DNA from: Thiorhodospira sibirica ATCC 700588
Lineage (GTDB): Bacteria > Pseudomonadota > Gammaproteobacteria > Ectothiorhodospirales > Ectothiorhodospiraceae
Direction of reading: 5' to 3'
Assembly (NCBI RefSeq): GCF_000227725.2
Contig: NZ_MU255056.1
Location: forward strand, 2,045,193 to 2,109,192
DNA: 64,000 bases
Shown: piece by piece, positions 48,244-57,912 of the stretch
How positions within the stretch are numbered: the stretch's first letter is position 1
Layout: each line of letters opens with the position of its first letter
The notes under the pieces: model-generated
What the model saw: the letters and a program-made list of their open reading frames with translations, nothing else
What the model was told of the DNA's origin: nothing
Databases searched by the model: none
Translations under genes and position numbers: made by a program

Positions 48244-48275
48244 GCAATGGCCATATTGCCAAATATCGCCATTGC
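48244..48275. terminator. Possible bidirectional hairpin between convergent genes
   Basis: GCAATGGC and GCCATTGC form an 8-bp inverted repeat with a 16-base loop, just after the ATP-grasp fusion stop and at the end of the convergent response-regulator gene. No T-run is seen, so termination is tentative. Confidence 0.45.
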
Positions 48276-48997
48276 TATTCAGCCTGATGCGGGCTGTGCG
48301 TGGCGGGATCGGTCGCACACTGGGTCAGGCCGGTTTGCACCGCCAGGCGAAACAGATCCATCTCCGTGCGACAGTCCAGCTTCTCCAGCAGACGCTGCTT
48401 ATAGGTGCTGATGGTCTTCTGGCTCAGATTGAGCCGCCGGGAGATGACGCTGGCCTTATGCCCTTCTACCAGCATCACCAGCACCTGACGCTCCCGCGCC
48501 GAAAGCTCGCACAGCACCGCGCTGCTTTGCATGGGGAGGGCACGGCGTAGCGCCAGCCGGGCGGCAATCGGCGGGCTGAGATAGCGCTCCCCCTGCATGG
48601 CCATGTGAATCGCCTGGACAAGCTCTTCGAGATCACAGCCCTTGGACAAATAGCCGCTGGCACCGCTGTCAAGCAACCAGTTTGGATACGGGCCATCCTC
48701 AAGCACCGTCAACATAATCACCTTAACCCCCGGCAGGACCTTAAGGGCCCGGCGCGTGGCCTCCATCCCCCCCATACCCGGCATATTGATATCCATAATC
48801 ACCACATCAGGGCGCAGCTGCGGAAGCTTTTTCAAGGCTTCTTCGCCAGTAGCGGCGCTCCCCACCACGCGAATGCCGGTATCCTTAGCATGTTCCTCCA
48901 GTAAACGCTGCAACATAAGCCGAATCATACTGTGATCATCGACCAGTAAAACATCAATCCGTTGCCATTCGTTTTCCCAAAGAGGTGTGATTGTCAT
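48275..48997 (-). CDS. LuxR-family response regulator
   Basis: A 240-residue two-component regulator. The receiver has acidic residues in LLVDDHSMIR, phospho-acceptor Asp in VVIMDINMPGMGG, and Lys in GYLSKGCDL. The C-terminal LuxR-type helix-turn-helix is LSARERQVLVMLVEGHKASV followed by LNLSQKTISTYKQRLLEKL. The layout resembles UvrY/GacA-type regulators. ATG 48997 is used because the receiver begins soon after; the 37 upstream codons show no homology. No histidine kinase gene is adjacent. Confidence 0.92.
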   Translation of the reverse strand: MTITPLWENEWQRIDVLLVDDHSMIRLMLQRLLEEHAKDTGIRVVGSAATGEEALKKLPQLRPDVVIMDINMPGMGGMEATRRALKVLPGVKVIMLTVLEDGPYPNWLLDSGASGYLSKGCDLEELVQAIHMAMQGERYLSPPIAARLALRRALPMQSSAVLCELSARERQVLVMLVEGHKASVISRRLNLSQKTISTYKQRLLEKLDCRTEMDLFRLAVQTGLTQCATDPATHSPHQAE

Positions 48998-49092
48998 GCC
49001 AAAATACTCGTGTCTTTGAGGTGCGCATAGGAAAAGCATCCTAACCCTACCAAGCGCGAGATTAAGAAAGCAGGCCGATCTTTCCTGCTTCG

Positions 49093-49620
49093 CTATGGGC
49101 GAACCCAATCTTTATAGGGATACTTGACCAGGCTGACATTATAATAACGCGGGTCATGCGAAACTTCCTCACCCACCCACGGCGGCAGCGCAATGGTCTC
49201 ATCGACGCACGCCAGCTCAATCTCAGCCACAATCAGGCCCGCATTGTCCCCGGCAAATACATCAATCTCCCAACGCTTTTCTTGATAATCAACATAATAG
49301 CGCGTTTTTTCAATCAAGGGCTGCTCGCACAGGCAATCAAGCAGGGTATGCGCATCCTCAAGCGGCAGCGGATAATCATATTCCTGGCGCTCAATCCCCA
49401 GGGTTGCACTTTTGATATTCAGACGCGCCTCCTGATCCGACACACGGATGCGCACAGAACTGCGCTGATTGCCACACAGATAGCCCTGGCGATACACCAC
49501 ATGCGCCACCACGGCATCCCGCCACTGCTCGGATACCACCAAAAATTTACGCTCTATTTCCTGTCCCACAGCCACAACCACCCTTGCTTTTTCAAAAATG
49601 AAGGGCAGCGATTGTAGCAC
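49093..49620 (-). CDS. CYTH-domain (triphosphate tunnel) protein
   Basis: The signature EIERKFLV near residue 21 starts a tunnel fold of about 155 residues. Alternating charged strands follow, including SSVRIRVSDQEARLNIKSA and GLIVAEIELACVDE. The family includes inorganic triphosphatases and adenylate cyclases; bacterial members of this size usually hydrolyse tripolyphosphate. The first 15 codons look non-native, and a GTG at about 49575 just before AVGQEIERKF is a plausible real start. Confidence 0.88.
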   Translation of the reverse strand: MLQSLPFIFEKARVVVAVGQEIERKFLVVSEQWRDAVVAHVVYRQGYLCGNQRSSVRIRVSDQEARLNIKSATLGIERQEYDYPLPLEDAHTLLDCLCEQPLIEKTRYYVDYQEKRWEIDVFAGDNAGLIVAEIELACVDETIALPPWVGEEVSHDPRYYNVSLVKYPYKDWVRP

Positions 49621-49842
49621 AGGCCCTGTTACAGACGGCCTGCAGGCTGCTGTTTGTAGATCAGGCGACCAGGAGCAAGGAGCAGGTCAAAAATTTGACG
49701 CCTCAGCGGGCAGCTTGCTGGCCTAGTTCAGCCCATATTTTCGGTATAATCCTTGCAAGTTTTGTGATAATCCGCTGCCTTTACAACCATTATTGCCAAT
49801 AACCAAACTGCGCTCCTCGGCGAGCGCCGGGTTCTGATTACC

Positions 49843-50526
49843 ATGGATACCTCGGAGCATACGCAACACCGACAATCCCCGCTGATTGTGCGTGATCAGC
49901 AGCTGATCACCGCATGTGCGCTGGACATCATTCGTACCGTGGAACAACAACGCGGCCAGCCGCTACAGCCGCGTGATCGCATGGCACTCAAACTGCTGAC
50001 GCCTAAAAATTCCGCCCTGCTGGTCAAAAATCAACACCGCCATCTGGGCTGCAAACAGGTCAGCTTTGAGATTCTCACCGATGATATCGGCCTGGGCGCG
50101 TATCGCTTAACCCCTAAAGGGGTGCATGTGCTCAATCAGGAGAGCGGCTGGTGGAGTGACCAGTACGGCATCGGTCGCTTTTTGTGGAATCTGTATCTCA
50201 AGGAAGACCCCGATCAAGGGATGCAGCGGGTGCTAGAGCAGCTGTTCAAGATGGAAACGGCGGGCTTTCTGGGCAATATGAAAACCCAAATTCACGTCAA
50301 ACCCAAAGAACACACCATACGCGGCGATCTGCGCCCGGATCTGAATCTGTATATCCGCCGCCATGAAGGCACAGTGGAAACCACCCTGCGCCGTTTGCAC
50401 AAAGCCAAAGCTTTGTTCAAAGCCAAAGAACTGGGACTGGAAAGCCATGGCCCCGGCGGGCGTTTGGTGCTGCTCTTTGGCAAAAACAAACGCTACGCCA
50501 TCAGTTTTGCCGTAGAGCGGCTTTGA
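49843..50526 (+). CDS. Conserved-looking protein of unknown function
   Basis: A 227-residue soluble protein not recognised. It has no signal peptide or membrane helix. It is rich in Lys and His with a mix of helix and strand; HRHLGCKQVSFEILTDDIGL and WWSDQYGIGRFLWNLYLKED are its most distinctive segments. A TATAAT box lies near 49745, about 100 bases upstream, without a clear -35. Codon use matches the surrounding genes, so it looks native. It stands alone between a CYTH gene and the NlpC/P60 gene, both on the opposite strand. Confidence 0.75.
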   Translation: MDTSEHTQHRQSPLIVRDQQLITACALDIIRTVEQQRGQPLQPRDRMALKLLTPKNSALLVKNQHRHLGCKQVSFEILTDDIGLGAYRLTPKGVHVLNQESGWWSDQYGIGRFLWNLYLKEDPDQGMQRVLEQLFKMETAGFLGNMKTQIHVKPKEHTIRGDLRPDLNLYIRRHEGTVETTLRRLHKAKALFKAKELGLESHGPGGRLVLLFGKNKRYAISFAVERL

Positions 50527-50676
50527 ACCAGGTTTTGTCTGGATTTTTAAGTCCGGCACAGCGCCGACGGCGGGAGTTGTGAGAAAGTGCCTGAGAGAAA
50601 GGCCATTGGCTAAGATTATCTCAGGCACGGATACGCGATGTTTCCGGCATAGCGCCGCTGCGTAGGGATGTGACGG

Positions 50677-51189
50677 TTAATGCACCCGACGTACATCAAT
50701 CAGGCGCTGGTGCCAATAGGGATTGAGGAGCATGTCCTCGCGCACGGTGCTGCCGGGGCGGGGGCTGTGGATGAAGCTGCCATCCCCGGTGGCAATGCCC
50801 ACATGCAAGCTGGGGCGGTTACGCTGGATGATATTGAAAAATACCAGATCGCCCGCCTGAGGTTGTTTATCTGCAACAGCCTGTCCTTCATTGATCAGAT
50901 CCTGGGTGGTTCGCGGGAGTGCCAGCCCATATTGCCCGTATACCCAGTTCACCAGCCCCGAACAATCAAAGCCCTCGGCGGGGTGTTGTCCACCCCAGGC
51001 GTAGGGCGTGCCAAGTTGTGCCCGGGCGGCTTCAACCAGTGCCTCACTGACGCTGGGGATAGTGAATGCTGGCGGCGGCATCGCGGTTTTTTCCGGACGC
51101 GGCGGCGTTGAAGTACAGGCGCTTATCAATAAAAGCGGCACCAAAAGCCAAGCAAGTCGTTTCAGCGGTAATCGTTCCGTTGTATGCAT
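50677..51189 (-). CDS. NlpC/P60-family lipoprotein endopeptidase
   Basis: A 170-residue cell-wall hydrolase likely cutting peptidoglycan stem peptides. The lipobox LISAC places the lipidated Cys at 25. The catalytic Cys76 is in GFDCSGLVNWVYG, His129 in SLHVGIA and a third polar residue, His141, in SFIHSP. The gene begins 6 bases after the NicO permease stop on the same strand, so it is probably co-transcribed with it. It is of the size of Spr/MepS or NlpC. Confidence 0.92.
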   Translation of the reverse strand: MHTTERLPLKRLAWLLVPLLLISACTSTPPRPEKTAMPPPAFTIPSVSEALVEAARAQLGTPYAWGGQHPAEGFDCSGLVNWVYGQYGLALPRTTQDLINEGQAVADKQPQAGDLVFFNIIQRNRPSLHVGIATGDGSFIHSPRPGSTVREDMLLNPYWHQRLIDVRRVH

Positions 51190-51195
51190 GATAGT

Positions 51196-52263
51196 TTATA
51201 ACTTGAATGGGTGAGTGGGAGGAGGCGGCATGACGGTACTGCCATAAAGCAGGGCCAGGCCGATGAATAAAATCAACAGGCCACCCGCCAACGCGGCGAA
51301 ATGACCCAGCAGTGGCCAGCGTGAATGCTCGCCACCGACCAAACGGCTCGCCAGATGGCGCGCCTTGACCGCAATCACGGCCAGCAGCGAGACCGTGATT
51401 GCGGTACCCAGGGACATGGCCAGTACGGCCATGACCCCGGCAAGCCATAAATTCAATAGATGCGCAACCGCCAGCACCACCAGCGCTCCGGTACACGGAC
51501 GCATACCAACCGCCAGCACCACCAGTAGCATGGTTTTGCGATCGGCTTTATCCAGGGTGCGCGGATCAATATGATGTGCATTGCCACAGCCGCAGTGTGC
51601 GCTATGCGTAGGTGTGGGAGTGGCTTGCTGGGGGGCTGCCTGGATGGGGATAACCCGCGCAGATGCGGGTGCAGGTGGGGGCGTGCTGGGTGTCGGTTTT
51701 GGTCGGCGCAGATGGGCCCACAGAGGCTTGCCGCCGCGCCACACCAGCCAAAGCCCCAGCAGGCTGACCAGGATAAAACTAAAGCGCTCAACTGTATCGG
51801 CTTGCGCCAAGGCATCACGGGTCAGCCAACCAAACAGTTTGACCAGGACGAAGACCAGCACAATCGCGCTGACTCCCTGGACGATGGCCGACAGAAAAGA
51901 CAGCCAGACCCCGCGCCGGAGCTGCTGATGGTGGGTGAGCAGGTAGGTGGTGATTACCGCCTTGCCATGCCCAGGGCCTGCGGCGTGAAAAATGCCGTAA
52001 AAAAAGCTGATTAAAATCAGCGTAGTGATGGTGGCAAGCTCGGGCGCCTCGCGCACCGCCTGCATGGCGGTGGAGAGTTCGCGGTGTAACTCGCGCTGCT
52101 TGGCCAATACCCATTGGGTGGCCTGTTCCCACACGCTCAGATCATCAGCCTGTGGTGCATATCCGGTAGGGCTATCGTTGGCCCCCGTCATCAAGGGAAT
52201 AAAGAGGAGTGCAATCGCCACGAGCACGCACAGCCGCTTTATCCATGTACGCATTATTCGCAT
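51196..52263 (-). CDS. NicO-family nickel/cobalt permease
   Basis: A 355-residue inner-membrane transporter with an N-terminal signal-like helix and about seven membrane segments. The HAAGPGHGKAVITTYLL helix and GMRPCTGALVVLAVAHLLNL are family-typical. A cytoplasmic or periplasmic loop at about 185-240 is Pro/Thr-rich and ends in HCGCGNAHHIDP, a possible metal-binding site. Direction (uptake or RcnA-like efflux) cannot be told. Its first ATG overlaps the DUF1007 gene by 10 bases; ATG 52254 would give a TAATG junction. Confidence 0.88.
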   Translation of the reverse strand: MRIMRTWIKRLCVLVAIALLFIPLMTGANDSPTGYAPQADDLSVWEQATQWVLAKQRELHRELSTAMQAVREAPELATITTLILISFFYGIFHAAGPGHGKAVITTYLLTHHQQLRRGVWLSFLSAIVQGVSAIVLVFVLVKLFGWLTRDALAQADTVERFSFILVSLLGLWLVWRGGKPLWAHLRRPKPTPSTPPPAPASARVIPIQAAPQQATPTPTHSAHCGCGNAHHIDPRTLDKADRKTMLLVVLAVGMRPCTGALVVLAVAHLLNLWLAGVMAVLAMSLGTAITVSLLAVIAVKARHLASRLVGGEHSRWPLLGHFAALAGGLLILFIGLALLYGSTVMPPPPTHPFKL

Positions 52264-52961
52264 CGCAGCTCCACGAATTCGGCAAAATGCTTGCCCAGAT
52301 CGGGGTCGCTGATTTCGTTGATATCAAGTGCCGCAGCCCGCGCCACCAAAGCAGGGGAGGGGTTGGGCGGCTTGATCTGTAGCTGACAATGCAAGCGTGC
52401 ACTGTCCCAGGAGACGGCATCGGTATCCGCTTCATGCAGGATTTCGATGTAATAGGTGGGGTCATAGATTTGATAATGCAGCGGTGCCTGCGCTGTAGGG
52501 GTCACAGGTTGTGCCAGCAACAGATCAAAGCCCAGCTGCAAGCGCGAACGCTCAATGTTCAAACGATGATTGTCAATACCACGAACGGCCAGCGGTTTGC
52601 CATTGAGCGCCATCTCGGTGAAATAGGCGTAGTCCTTGAGATTGCGGATCATCCGCCCGCCGATGTCATTGAGTTTTTCCTGCAAGGTATCGCCGTGCGC
52701 ATCCTCGCGCATTTCTTCGAGCAAAATCATGCTATACAGCGGATCGAGCAGCCAATACTGACGCAAACCGGTGACCTGTCCCTGGGCATCACTGAGCACC
52801 CGCACCTGCAGATCAATCCAGGCATGAGGATGGGCCCTGGCAGGATGGAGCATAAGCAGCCAGCACAGCAGACCCAGTAACATCCACAGGCGCCCGGCTT
52901 TGGCCTTCGCAAAGCGCCGCTGCGCTGCGTGCCCCTTATCTAGCCTGCCTGCACGCCTCAT
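52254..52961 (-). CDS. DUF1007-family periplasmic protein
   Basis: A 235-residue exported protein with a hydrophobic segment near residues 25-40 ending at ARAHPHAWIDLQVRV, the His-containing N-terminus characteristic of DUF1007. The remainder is a beta-rich domain. Members are found next to NicO permeases and are thought to help deliver metal; this is an association, not a shown activity. Translation overlaps the upstream gamma carbonic anhydrase (ATGA) and the downstream permease. Confidence 0.88.
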   Translation of the reverse strand: MRRAGRLDKGHAAQRRFAKAKAGRLWMLLGLLCWLLMLHPARAHPHAWIDLQVRVLSDAQGQVTGLRQYWLLDPLYSMILLEEMREDAHGDTLQEKLNDIGGRMIRNLKDYAYFTEMALNGKPLAVRGIDNHRLNIERSRLQLGFDLLLAQPVTPTAQAPLHYQIYDPTYYIEILHEADTDAVSWDSARLHCQLQIKPPNPSPALVARAAALDINEISDPDLGKHFAEFVELRCE

Positions 52962-53518
52962 AGTTCGTTTTGGATACGCTTATAGCGGCGCGCCAGATCA
53001 ATATTGGTCTGGGCGACATCTTCAGAGAAATTGGCGGCATCGGGAGTAATGCGATCAATCAGTTCAAGATCTGCATTGGATTGAATATGGGTTGCCGAGG
53101 GCACATAAAAATGTGCCGGGATGGTGCATCCCTCGACCACAGAATTATGGCGAATCATCGCCCCTTCGCCCACCGTGCAATTAAACAGCACGGTATTAAA
53201 GCCAATAAACACGCGGTTTCCCACCTGACACGGGCCATGCACAATGGAACGATGCGCAATCGAACTCTGACAGCCGATCTCTACCCGCGCCCCGGATTTG
53301 GAATGAATCACCACGCCATCCTGGATATTGGAATTATCCCCGATAATAATCGGCTCCATCCCGCCTTCCGGATTTAACTCATCGGCGCGGATCACCGCAT
53401 ACGGGCCGATAAACACATTCTCGCCGACAATCACTTTGCCGCACAAAATTGCGGTCGGATCGACAAAGGCCGACTCCGCGACGACCGGCAAATCGCCGCT
53501 TGGATTTTTACGGATCAT
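52958..53518 (-). CDS. Gamma-class carbonic anhydrase-like hexapeptide protein
   Basis: A 186-residue left-handed beta-helix protein built from hexapeptide repeats (AFVDPTAILCGKVIVGENVF). Three histidines in the positions used to bind metal are visible: VVIHSKSG and SIAHRSIVHGP. Such enzymes interconvert CO2 and bicarbonate with Zn, Fe or Co, though many homologues are inactive. It begins an apparent operon with DUF1007, NicO and NlpC/P60; gene overlap with DUF1007 supports co-expression, and a link between metal supply and this metalloprotein is plausible. Confidence 0.85.
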   Translation of the reverse strand: MIRKNPSGDLPVVAESAFVDPTAILCGKVIVGENVFIGPYAVIRADELNPEGGMEPIIIGDNSNIQDGVVIHSKSGARVEIGCQSSIAHRSIVHGPCQVGNRVFIGFNTVLFNCTVGEGAMIRHNSVVEGCTIPAHFYVPSATHIQSNADLELIDRITPDAANFSEDVAQTNIDLARRYKRIQNEL

Positions 53519-53633
53519 GAATTCCCCTTACGCTTGAGTGGCAACCGTTGGCTATCGCGTGTCTGCGCGCCACTCGAAAAATTAAATGATGTTATTTCTA
53601 GCTTTTACATTAAAGTTATTGTATTTGCAAGTT

Positions 53634-54596
53634 TTAAGTGCTTAAGCCTAGCGGCGCACTGGCACCATTCCGGTCGGCAAAAAAGCGGCGTGCCGCCAGG
53701 CAATCGTGCCCGATTTGCTGTTGCAGGACGCTTTGGTTCTCAAAATGGCGCTCCGGGCGAAGCCGCGCCAGCAGCTCCACATGCACCTGCCGCCCATACA
53801 GATCTCCTGAAAAATCCAGCAGGTGAACCTCCAGGCGACTTTGCAGACCATCCACCGTCGGACGATTACCGAGATTGGCAACCCCCGGCAGCGGGTACGC
53901 CGCGACACCGTGTACCTCAACCGCATAAACCCCTTGCGCCGCAAGCTTTTGTGGCCCCAGACGCAGATTCAGCGTCGGAAAACCGAGCAAACGCCCACGC
54001 TTGTCACCATGAATCACCCGCCCACTGAGGCGATAAGGACGCCCCAACAAACGCTGCGCCATGTGCATATCGCCTTGCAACAAAGCCTCGCGCAGGCGGG
54101 TACTGCTGGCGCGGCTACCCGCCACATCAAAATGGGGCATCGCCTGGGTCCCAAAACCATAGCGTTGCCCCGCCTCGCTTAAGGTCTGCAGATTGCCCTG
54201 GCGATGCCGTCCAAAATGAAAATCATCGCCCACCACCAGATAGCGCACCCCCAGCGCCTCGACCAACAGCGTCTCGATGAAATCCAGCGCCTGCATCTGG
54301 GCCAGCCTTTGGTTGAAAGGCAGGCACAGTAAACGATCCACCGCCCACTGCTGCAGCGTTAGCACCTTGTCACGAAAACGGCTTAAGCGTACCGGCGCCT
54401 GCGCACCCAGAAAAAACTCCCGAGGCAGCGGCTCAAAAGAAATCACCAGCACCGGCAGATCCAGCGCCTGCCCGTGTCGTTTGAGCAGATCCAGCACCGC
54501 CCGATGCCCTAGATGCAGGCCATCAAAATTGCCAATGCTCGCCACACAGCCACGATGGCGAGGACGTATATTATGCGCGCCGCGAATCAGTTCCAT
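53634..54596 (-). CDS. ribF: Bifunctional riboflavin kinase/FAD synthetase
   Basis: Converts riboflavin to FMN and FMN to FAD. The 320-residue protein has the nucleotidyltransferase part with SIGNFDGLHLGHRAVL, YLVVGDDFHFGRHRQGN and SSTRLREALLQGD, and the C-terminal flavokinase part with GRLLGFPTLNL and GVANLGNRPTVDG. Full length for the family. In many gammaproteobacteria it precedes ileS; here the downstream gene is the carbonic anhydrase, so the order differs. FAD supply would also serve the BLUF protein. Confidence 0.96.
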   Translation of the reverse strand: MELIRGAHNIRPRHRGCVASIGNFDGLHLGHRAVLDLLKRHGQALDLPVLVISFEPLPREFFLGAQAPVRLSRFRDKVLTLQQWAVDRLLCLPFNQRLAQMQALDFIETLLVEALGVRYLVVGDDFHFGRHRQGNLQTLSEAGQRYGFGTQAMPHFDVAGSRASSTRLREALLQGDMHMAQRLLGRPYRLSGRVIHGDKRGRLLGFPTLNLRLGPQKLAAQGVYAVEVHGVAAYPLPGVANLGNRPTVDGLQSRLEVHLLDFSGDLYGRQVHVELLARLRPERHFENQSVLQQQIGHDCLAARRFFADRNGASAPLGLST

Positions 54597-54849
54597 GGGA
54601 ATCAGCCAGCCAAAATGACGCCATTGTAACCGGATTATCCGACAGGCGTTAAGACCCGCAAATCAGGGTGCTATATTTCGCTGCATGCCACGGTGCAAAC
54701 GGACGTGGCGTATAAATTCAGGCGTGTAGTCCATGGTCCTTGGCGGAAAGTGCGGGAATGCTTGTATCCTTGTACCGCAATCAGGTATCTTGCAGCCAAA
54801 AGACTGATGCCCGCGTTCGCTGTCCACTTTAGGTGACCGTCACGCTCTT

Positions 54850-55644
54850 ATGAATAATAGTCCGAATGTTGTAGACCTGAAGGTTCTCAAGCAAGCCTGC
54901 AAGAATTGCGGTTTGTCTGATCTGTGCTTGCCGCTTGGCGTAAGCGCCGAGGAGCTTGAAGCGCTGGAGCGCATCATTGACCGTAAACGCCCCCTGCAGC
55001 GCAATGAGCACCTGTATGTGGCGGGGGATCGCATGACCTCGCTGTATGCCGTGCGTTCCGGTTCGGTGAAGACGTATACCGTCACCAATGATGGACAGGA
55101 GCAGATCACCGGCTTTCATCTGCCGGGGGAATTGCTGGGCCTGGATGCCATCAATGGGGGGCTGCATCCGTGTTCGGCCAAGGCGCTGGAAACCACGAGC
55201 ATTTGCGAGATGCCCTTTGAGGCCCTGGAAGAGGTGTCGCAGCGCATTCCCGCCTTGCAGCATCAATTGTTTCGGATCATGAGTCGCGAGATTCAAGCCG
55301 ATGAGCATTTCATGATGCTGTTGGGGAAAAAATCCTCCGATGCCCGTCTGGCCTTTTTCCTGTTGAGCCTGTCAACCCGCCTGGGGGCGCGGGGCTTTTC
55401 TCACAAGGAGTTTTATCTCACCATGTCGCGCAACGATATTGCCAACTATCTGGGGCTTGCGGTGGAAACTGTCAGCCGCTTGTTTACCCGCTTTCAGAAC
55501 GCGGGCATTGTGCATGTGCGACGCAAATTGGTCACCATTGAACGGCTTGAGCCTTTACGCCAGATTGCCGGGGTGCATCGCATCCAGGAACGCTGTCAAC
55601 CTGAGAACCAGGATCTTCCGCCGCTGCAGCCACCCTTGATCTGA
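54850..55644 (+). CDS. fnr: FNR/Anr-type oxygen-sensing transcription regulator
   Basis: Controls the aerobic-anaerobic switch through an oxygen-labile 4Fe-4S cluster. The 264-residue protein has the four expected cysteines: Cys17, Cys20 and Cys26 in CKNCGLSDLC, and Cys108 in LHPCSAK. The cNMP-binding fold (VAGDRMTSLYAVRSGSVK) is followed by the helix-turn-helix MSRNDIANYLGLAVETVSRL, whose E-x-x-S-R matches FNR DNA recognition. The ATG at 54850 follows CTTATG-less upstream sequence with a poor ribosome-binding site. No FNR box was found in the upstream 250 bases. Confidence 0.95.
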   Translation: MNNSPNVVDLKVLKQACKNCGLSDLCLPLGVSAEELEALERIIDRKRPLQRNEHLYVAGDRMTSLYAVRSGSVKTYTVTNDGQEQITGFHLPGELLGLDAINGGLHPCSAKALETTSICEMPFEALEEVSQRIPALQHQLFRIMSREIQADEHFMMLLGKKSSDARLAFFLLSLSTRLGARGFSHKEFYLTMSRNDIANYLGLAVETVSRLFTRFQNAGIVHVRRKLVTIERLEPLRQIAGVHRIQERCQPENQDLPPLQPPLI

Positions 55645-55713
55645 TACCCTGATGTGCTGTCTTGTGCCAGACAAGATGGCATGAAAAACCTTAATCATTT
55701 GCCATAGATCCGC

Positions 55714-57894
55714 ATGTTAGCCCCGATTGAACACCGTATTGCTGAGGAATTAGGCGCGGGAGCGCATCAGGTTGCCGCTGCTGTCACACTGTTAGACGAA
55801 GGCGCGACGGTGCCGTTTATTGCCCGCTATCGCAAGGAGGCTACGGGCGGTCTGGATGATGCGCAGCTGCGCGTATTGGCAGAACGCCTGAGTTATCTGC
55901 GTGAACTGGAAAAGCGCCGCGAGGCCATTTTGGCCAGTATCGAGGAGCAGGGGAAGCTGTCTGATGTCTTGCGTGAGGCACTTGAAAACGCCGCCACCAA
56001 GCAGCATCTGGAGGACCTGTATCTGCCTTACAAGCCCAAGCGGCGCACCAAGGCACAGATTGCCCGCGAGGCGGGTATTGAGCCGCTGGCGCTGGCGCTG
56101 TGTGAGGATCCTCACCAGGATCCGCAGCAATGCGCCCAGGCGTATTTAAATCCCGAGGCCGGTTTTGCTGATGTCAAGGCGGTGCTTGACGGGGCGCGGC
56201 AGATTCTCATGGAACGCTTTGCCCAGGATGCCGCCTTGCTGGCGCAGTTGCGTGAGTATTTGCAGGGGCATGGGGTGATGGTGTCTAGCGTGATCGAGGG
56301 ACAGGAAGAGGCCGGGGCTAAATTTCGCGATTGGTTCAATTTTCGCGAGGCCCTGGAAAAAATCCCCTCACACCGTGCCCTGGCGCTGTTTCGCGGGCGT
56401 AACGAGGGCTTTTTGCGGCTGAGTCTGGGTCTGGATGATGATCCGGTCGATGGTAGTGTGCGCACCACGGCGCACCCCTGTGAGCGGCGCATTGCGGCGC
56501 ATTTCAAGGTGCAGGATCAGGGGCGGGCGGCTGATGCCTGGCTCCTGGAAACGGTGCGCTGGGCCTGGAGTGTCAAGATTGCCTTGCAGCTTGAGCTGGA
56601 ATTGATGAATGCGGTGCGTGAGCGCGCCGAGGAAGAAGCGATTCGGGTTTTTGCCCGCAATCTGCACGATCTGCTCTTGGCGGCCCCCGCCGGTGCGCGT
56701 CCCACCTTGGGGCTTGATCCGGGGATTCGCACCGGAGTGAAGGTGGCGGTCATTGATCCCACGGGGCAGGTGGTGGATACCGCGACCGTGTATCCCTTTG
56801 AGCCGCGCCGGGATGTGGAAGGGACGCTGAATACCTTGCTACAACTGATTCAAAAGCATGGGGTTGAGCTGATTGCCATTGGCAACGGCACCGCCAGCCG
56901 TGAAACCGATCGCTTAGCCGATGAACTGCTCAAGCGGGCGCGTCTGCCGCGTCTGGTGAAAATCATGGTATCCGAGGCCGGGGCCTCGGTGTATTCGGCC
57001 TCAGAAATCGCCTCGGCAGAGCTTCCGCAGCTGGATGTGTCTTTGCGCGGTGCCGTTTCCATTGCCCGCCGTCTGCAAGACCCGCTGGCCGAACTGGTCA
57101 AGATTGACCCCAAATCCATCGGCGTGGGGCAGTATCAGCATGATGTCAATCAAAGCCGGCTGATGAAAAGCCTTGATGATGTGGTCGAAGATTGCGTCAA
57201 TGCCGTGGGGGTGGATGTAAACACCGCCTCCCCGGCGCTATTGGCGCGTATTTCCGGCCTGAATACGAGCTTATCGGCCAATATTGTCGCATATCGCAAT
57301 GCCAACGGGCCGTATCCTAACCGTGAGGCGCTGAAAAAAGTGCCGCGCCTGGGTCCCAAGGCCTTTGAACAATCGGCAGGCTTTTTGCGCATTCAGACCG
57401 GCGATAATCCGCTGGATGCCTCAGCGGTGCATCCCGAGGCCTATCCGGTGGTGGCGCGGATGGCGCAAGACATCGGCAAAACGGTGCGCGAGATGATCGG
57501 CAATACAGCCTTACTCAAGCGACTCAAACCCGAAAAATATACTGATGAACGCTTCGGTGTGCCGACGGTGCGTGATATTTTCAGCGAGCTGGAAAAACCC
57601 GGCCGCGACCCCCGCCCGGAATTTCGCACCGCCCGCTTTGCCGAAGGCGTTGAGGCACTCAAGGATTTACAGCCGGGGATGATGCTTGAAGGGGTGGTTA
57701 CCAATGTCACCAACTTTGGCGCCTTTGTAGACATCGGCGTGCATCAGGATGGTCTGGTGCATATCTCGGCGTTGGCAGATCGTTACGTCAAAGACCCCCG
57801 CGAGGTGGTCAAGGCCGGGGATATTGTCAAAGTGAAGGTGCAAGAGGTCGATCTGGCCCGCAAGCGTATCGCCTTGTCGATGCGTATGCGCTAA
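55714..57894 (+). CDS. tex: Tex-family RNA-binding transcription accessory protein
   Basis: A 726-residue protein, in the lower part of the usual range. Features in order: helical N-terminus with [20 protein letters not shown], a YqgF/RNase H-like domain starting at [19 protein letters not shown], helix-hairpin-helix repeats ([20 protein letters not shown]), and a C-terminal S1 domain ([20 protein letters not shown]). Tex binds nucleic acids and affects transcription and stress tolerance; mechanism remains partly open. It starts 69 bases after fnr; the two may share a transcript. Confidence 0.96.
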   Translation: MLAPIEHRIAEELGAGAHQVAAAVTLLDEGATVPFIARYRKEATGGLDDAQLRVLAERLSYLRELEKRREAILASIEEQGKLSDVLREALENAATKQHLEDLYLPYKPKRRTKAQIAREAGIEPLALALCEDPHQDPQQCAQAYLNPEAGFADVKAVLDGARQILMERFAQDAALLAQLREYLQGHGVMVSSVIEGQEEAGAKFRDWFNFREALEKIPSHRALALFRGRNEGFLRLSLGLDDDPVDGSVRTTAHPCERRIAAHFKVQDQGRAADAWLLETVRWAWSVKIALQLELELMNAVRERAEEEAIRVFARNLHDLLLAAPAGARPTLGLDPGIRTGVKVAVIDPTGQVVDTATVYPFEPRRDVEGTLNTLLQLIQKHGVELIAIGNGTASRETDRLADELLKRARLPRLVKIMVSEAGASVYSASEIASAELPQLDVSLRGAVSIARRLQDPLAELVKIDPKSIGVGQYQHDVNQSRLMKSLDDVVEDCVNAVGVDVNTASPALLARISGLNTSLSANIVAYRNANGPYPNREALKKVPRLGPKAFEQSAGFLRIQTGDNPLDASAVHPEAYPVVARMAQDIGKTVREMIGNTALLKRLKPEKYTDERFGVPTVRDIFSELEKPGRDPRPEFRTARFAEGVEALKDLQPGMMLEGVVTNVTNFGAFVDIGVHQDGLVHISALADRYVKDPREVVKAGDIVKVKVQEVDLARKRIALSMRMR

Positions 57895-57912
57895 ATCACA
57901 GGAGGGGCGGCG

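Noticed and set aside
48998-49108. 37-codon extension of the response regulator
   Set aside because: No homology, and it reaches into the end of the CYTH gene; the receiver domain starts properly from ATG 48997.
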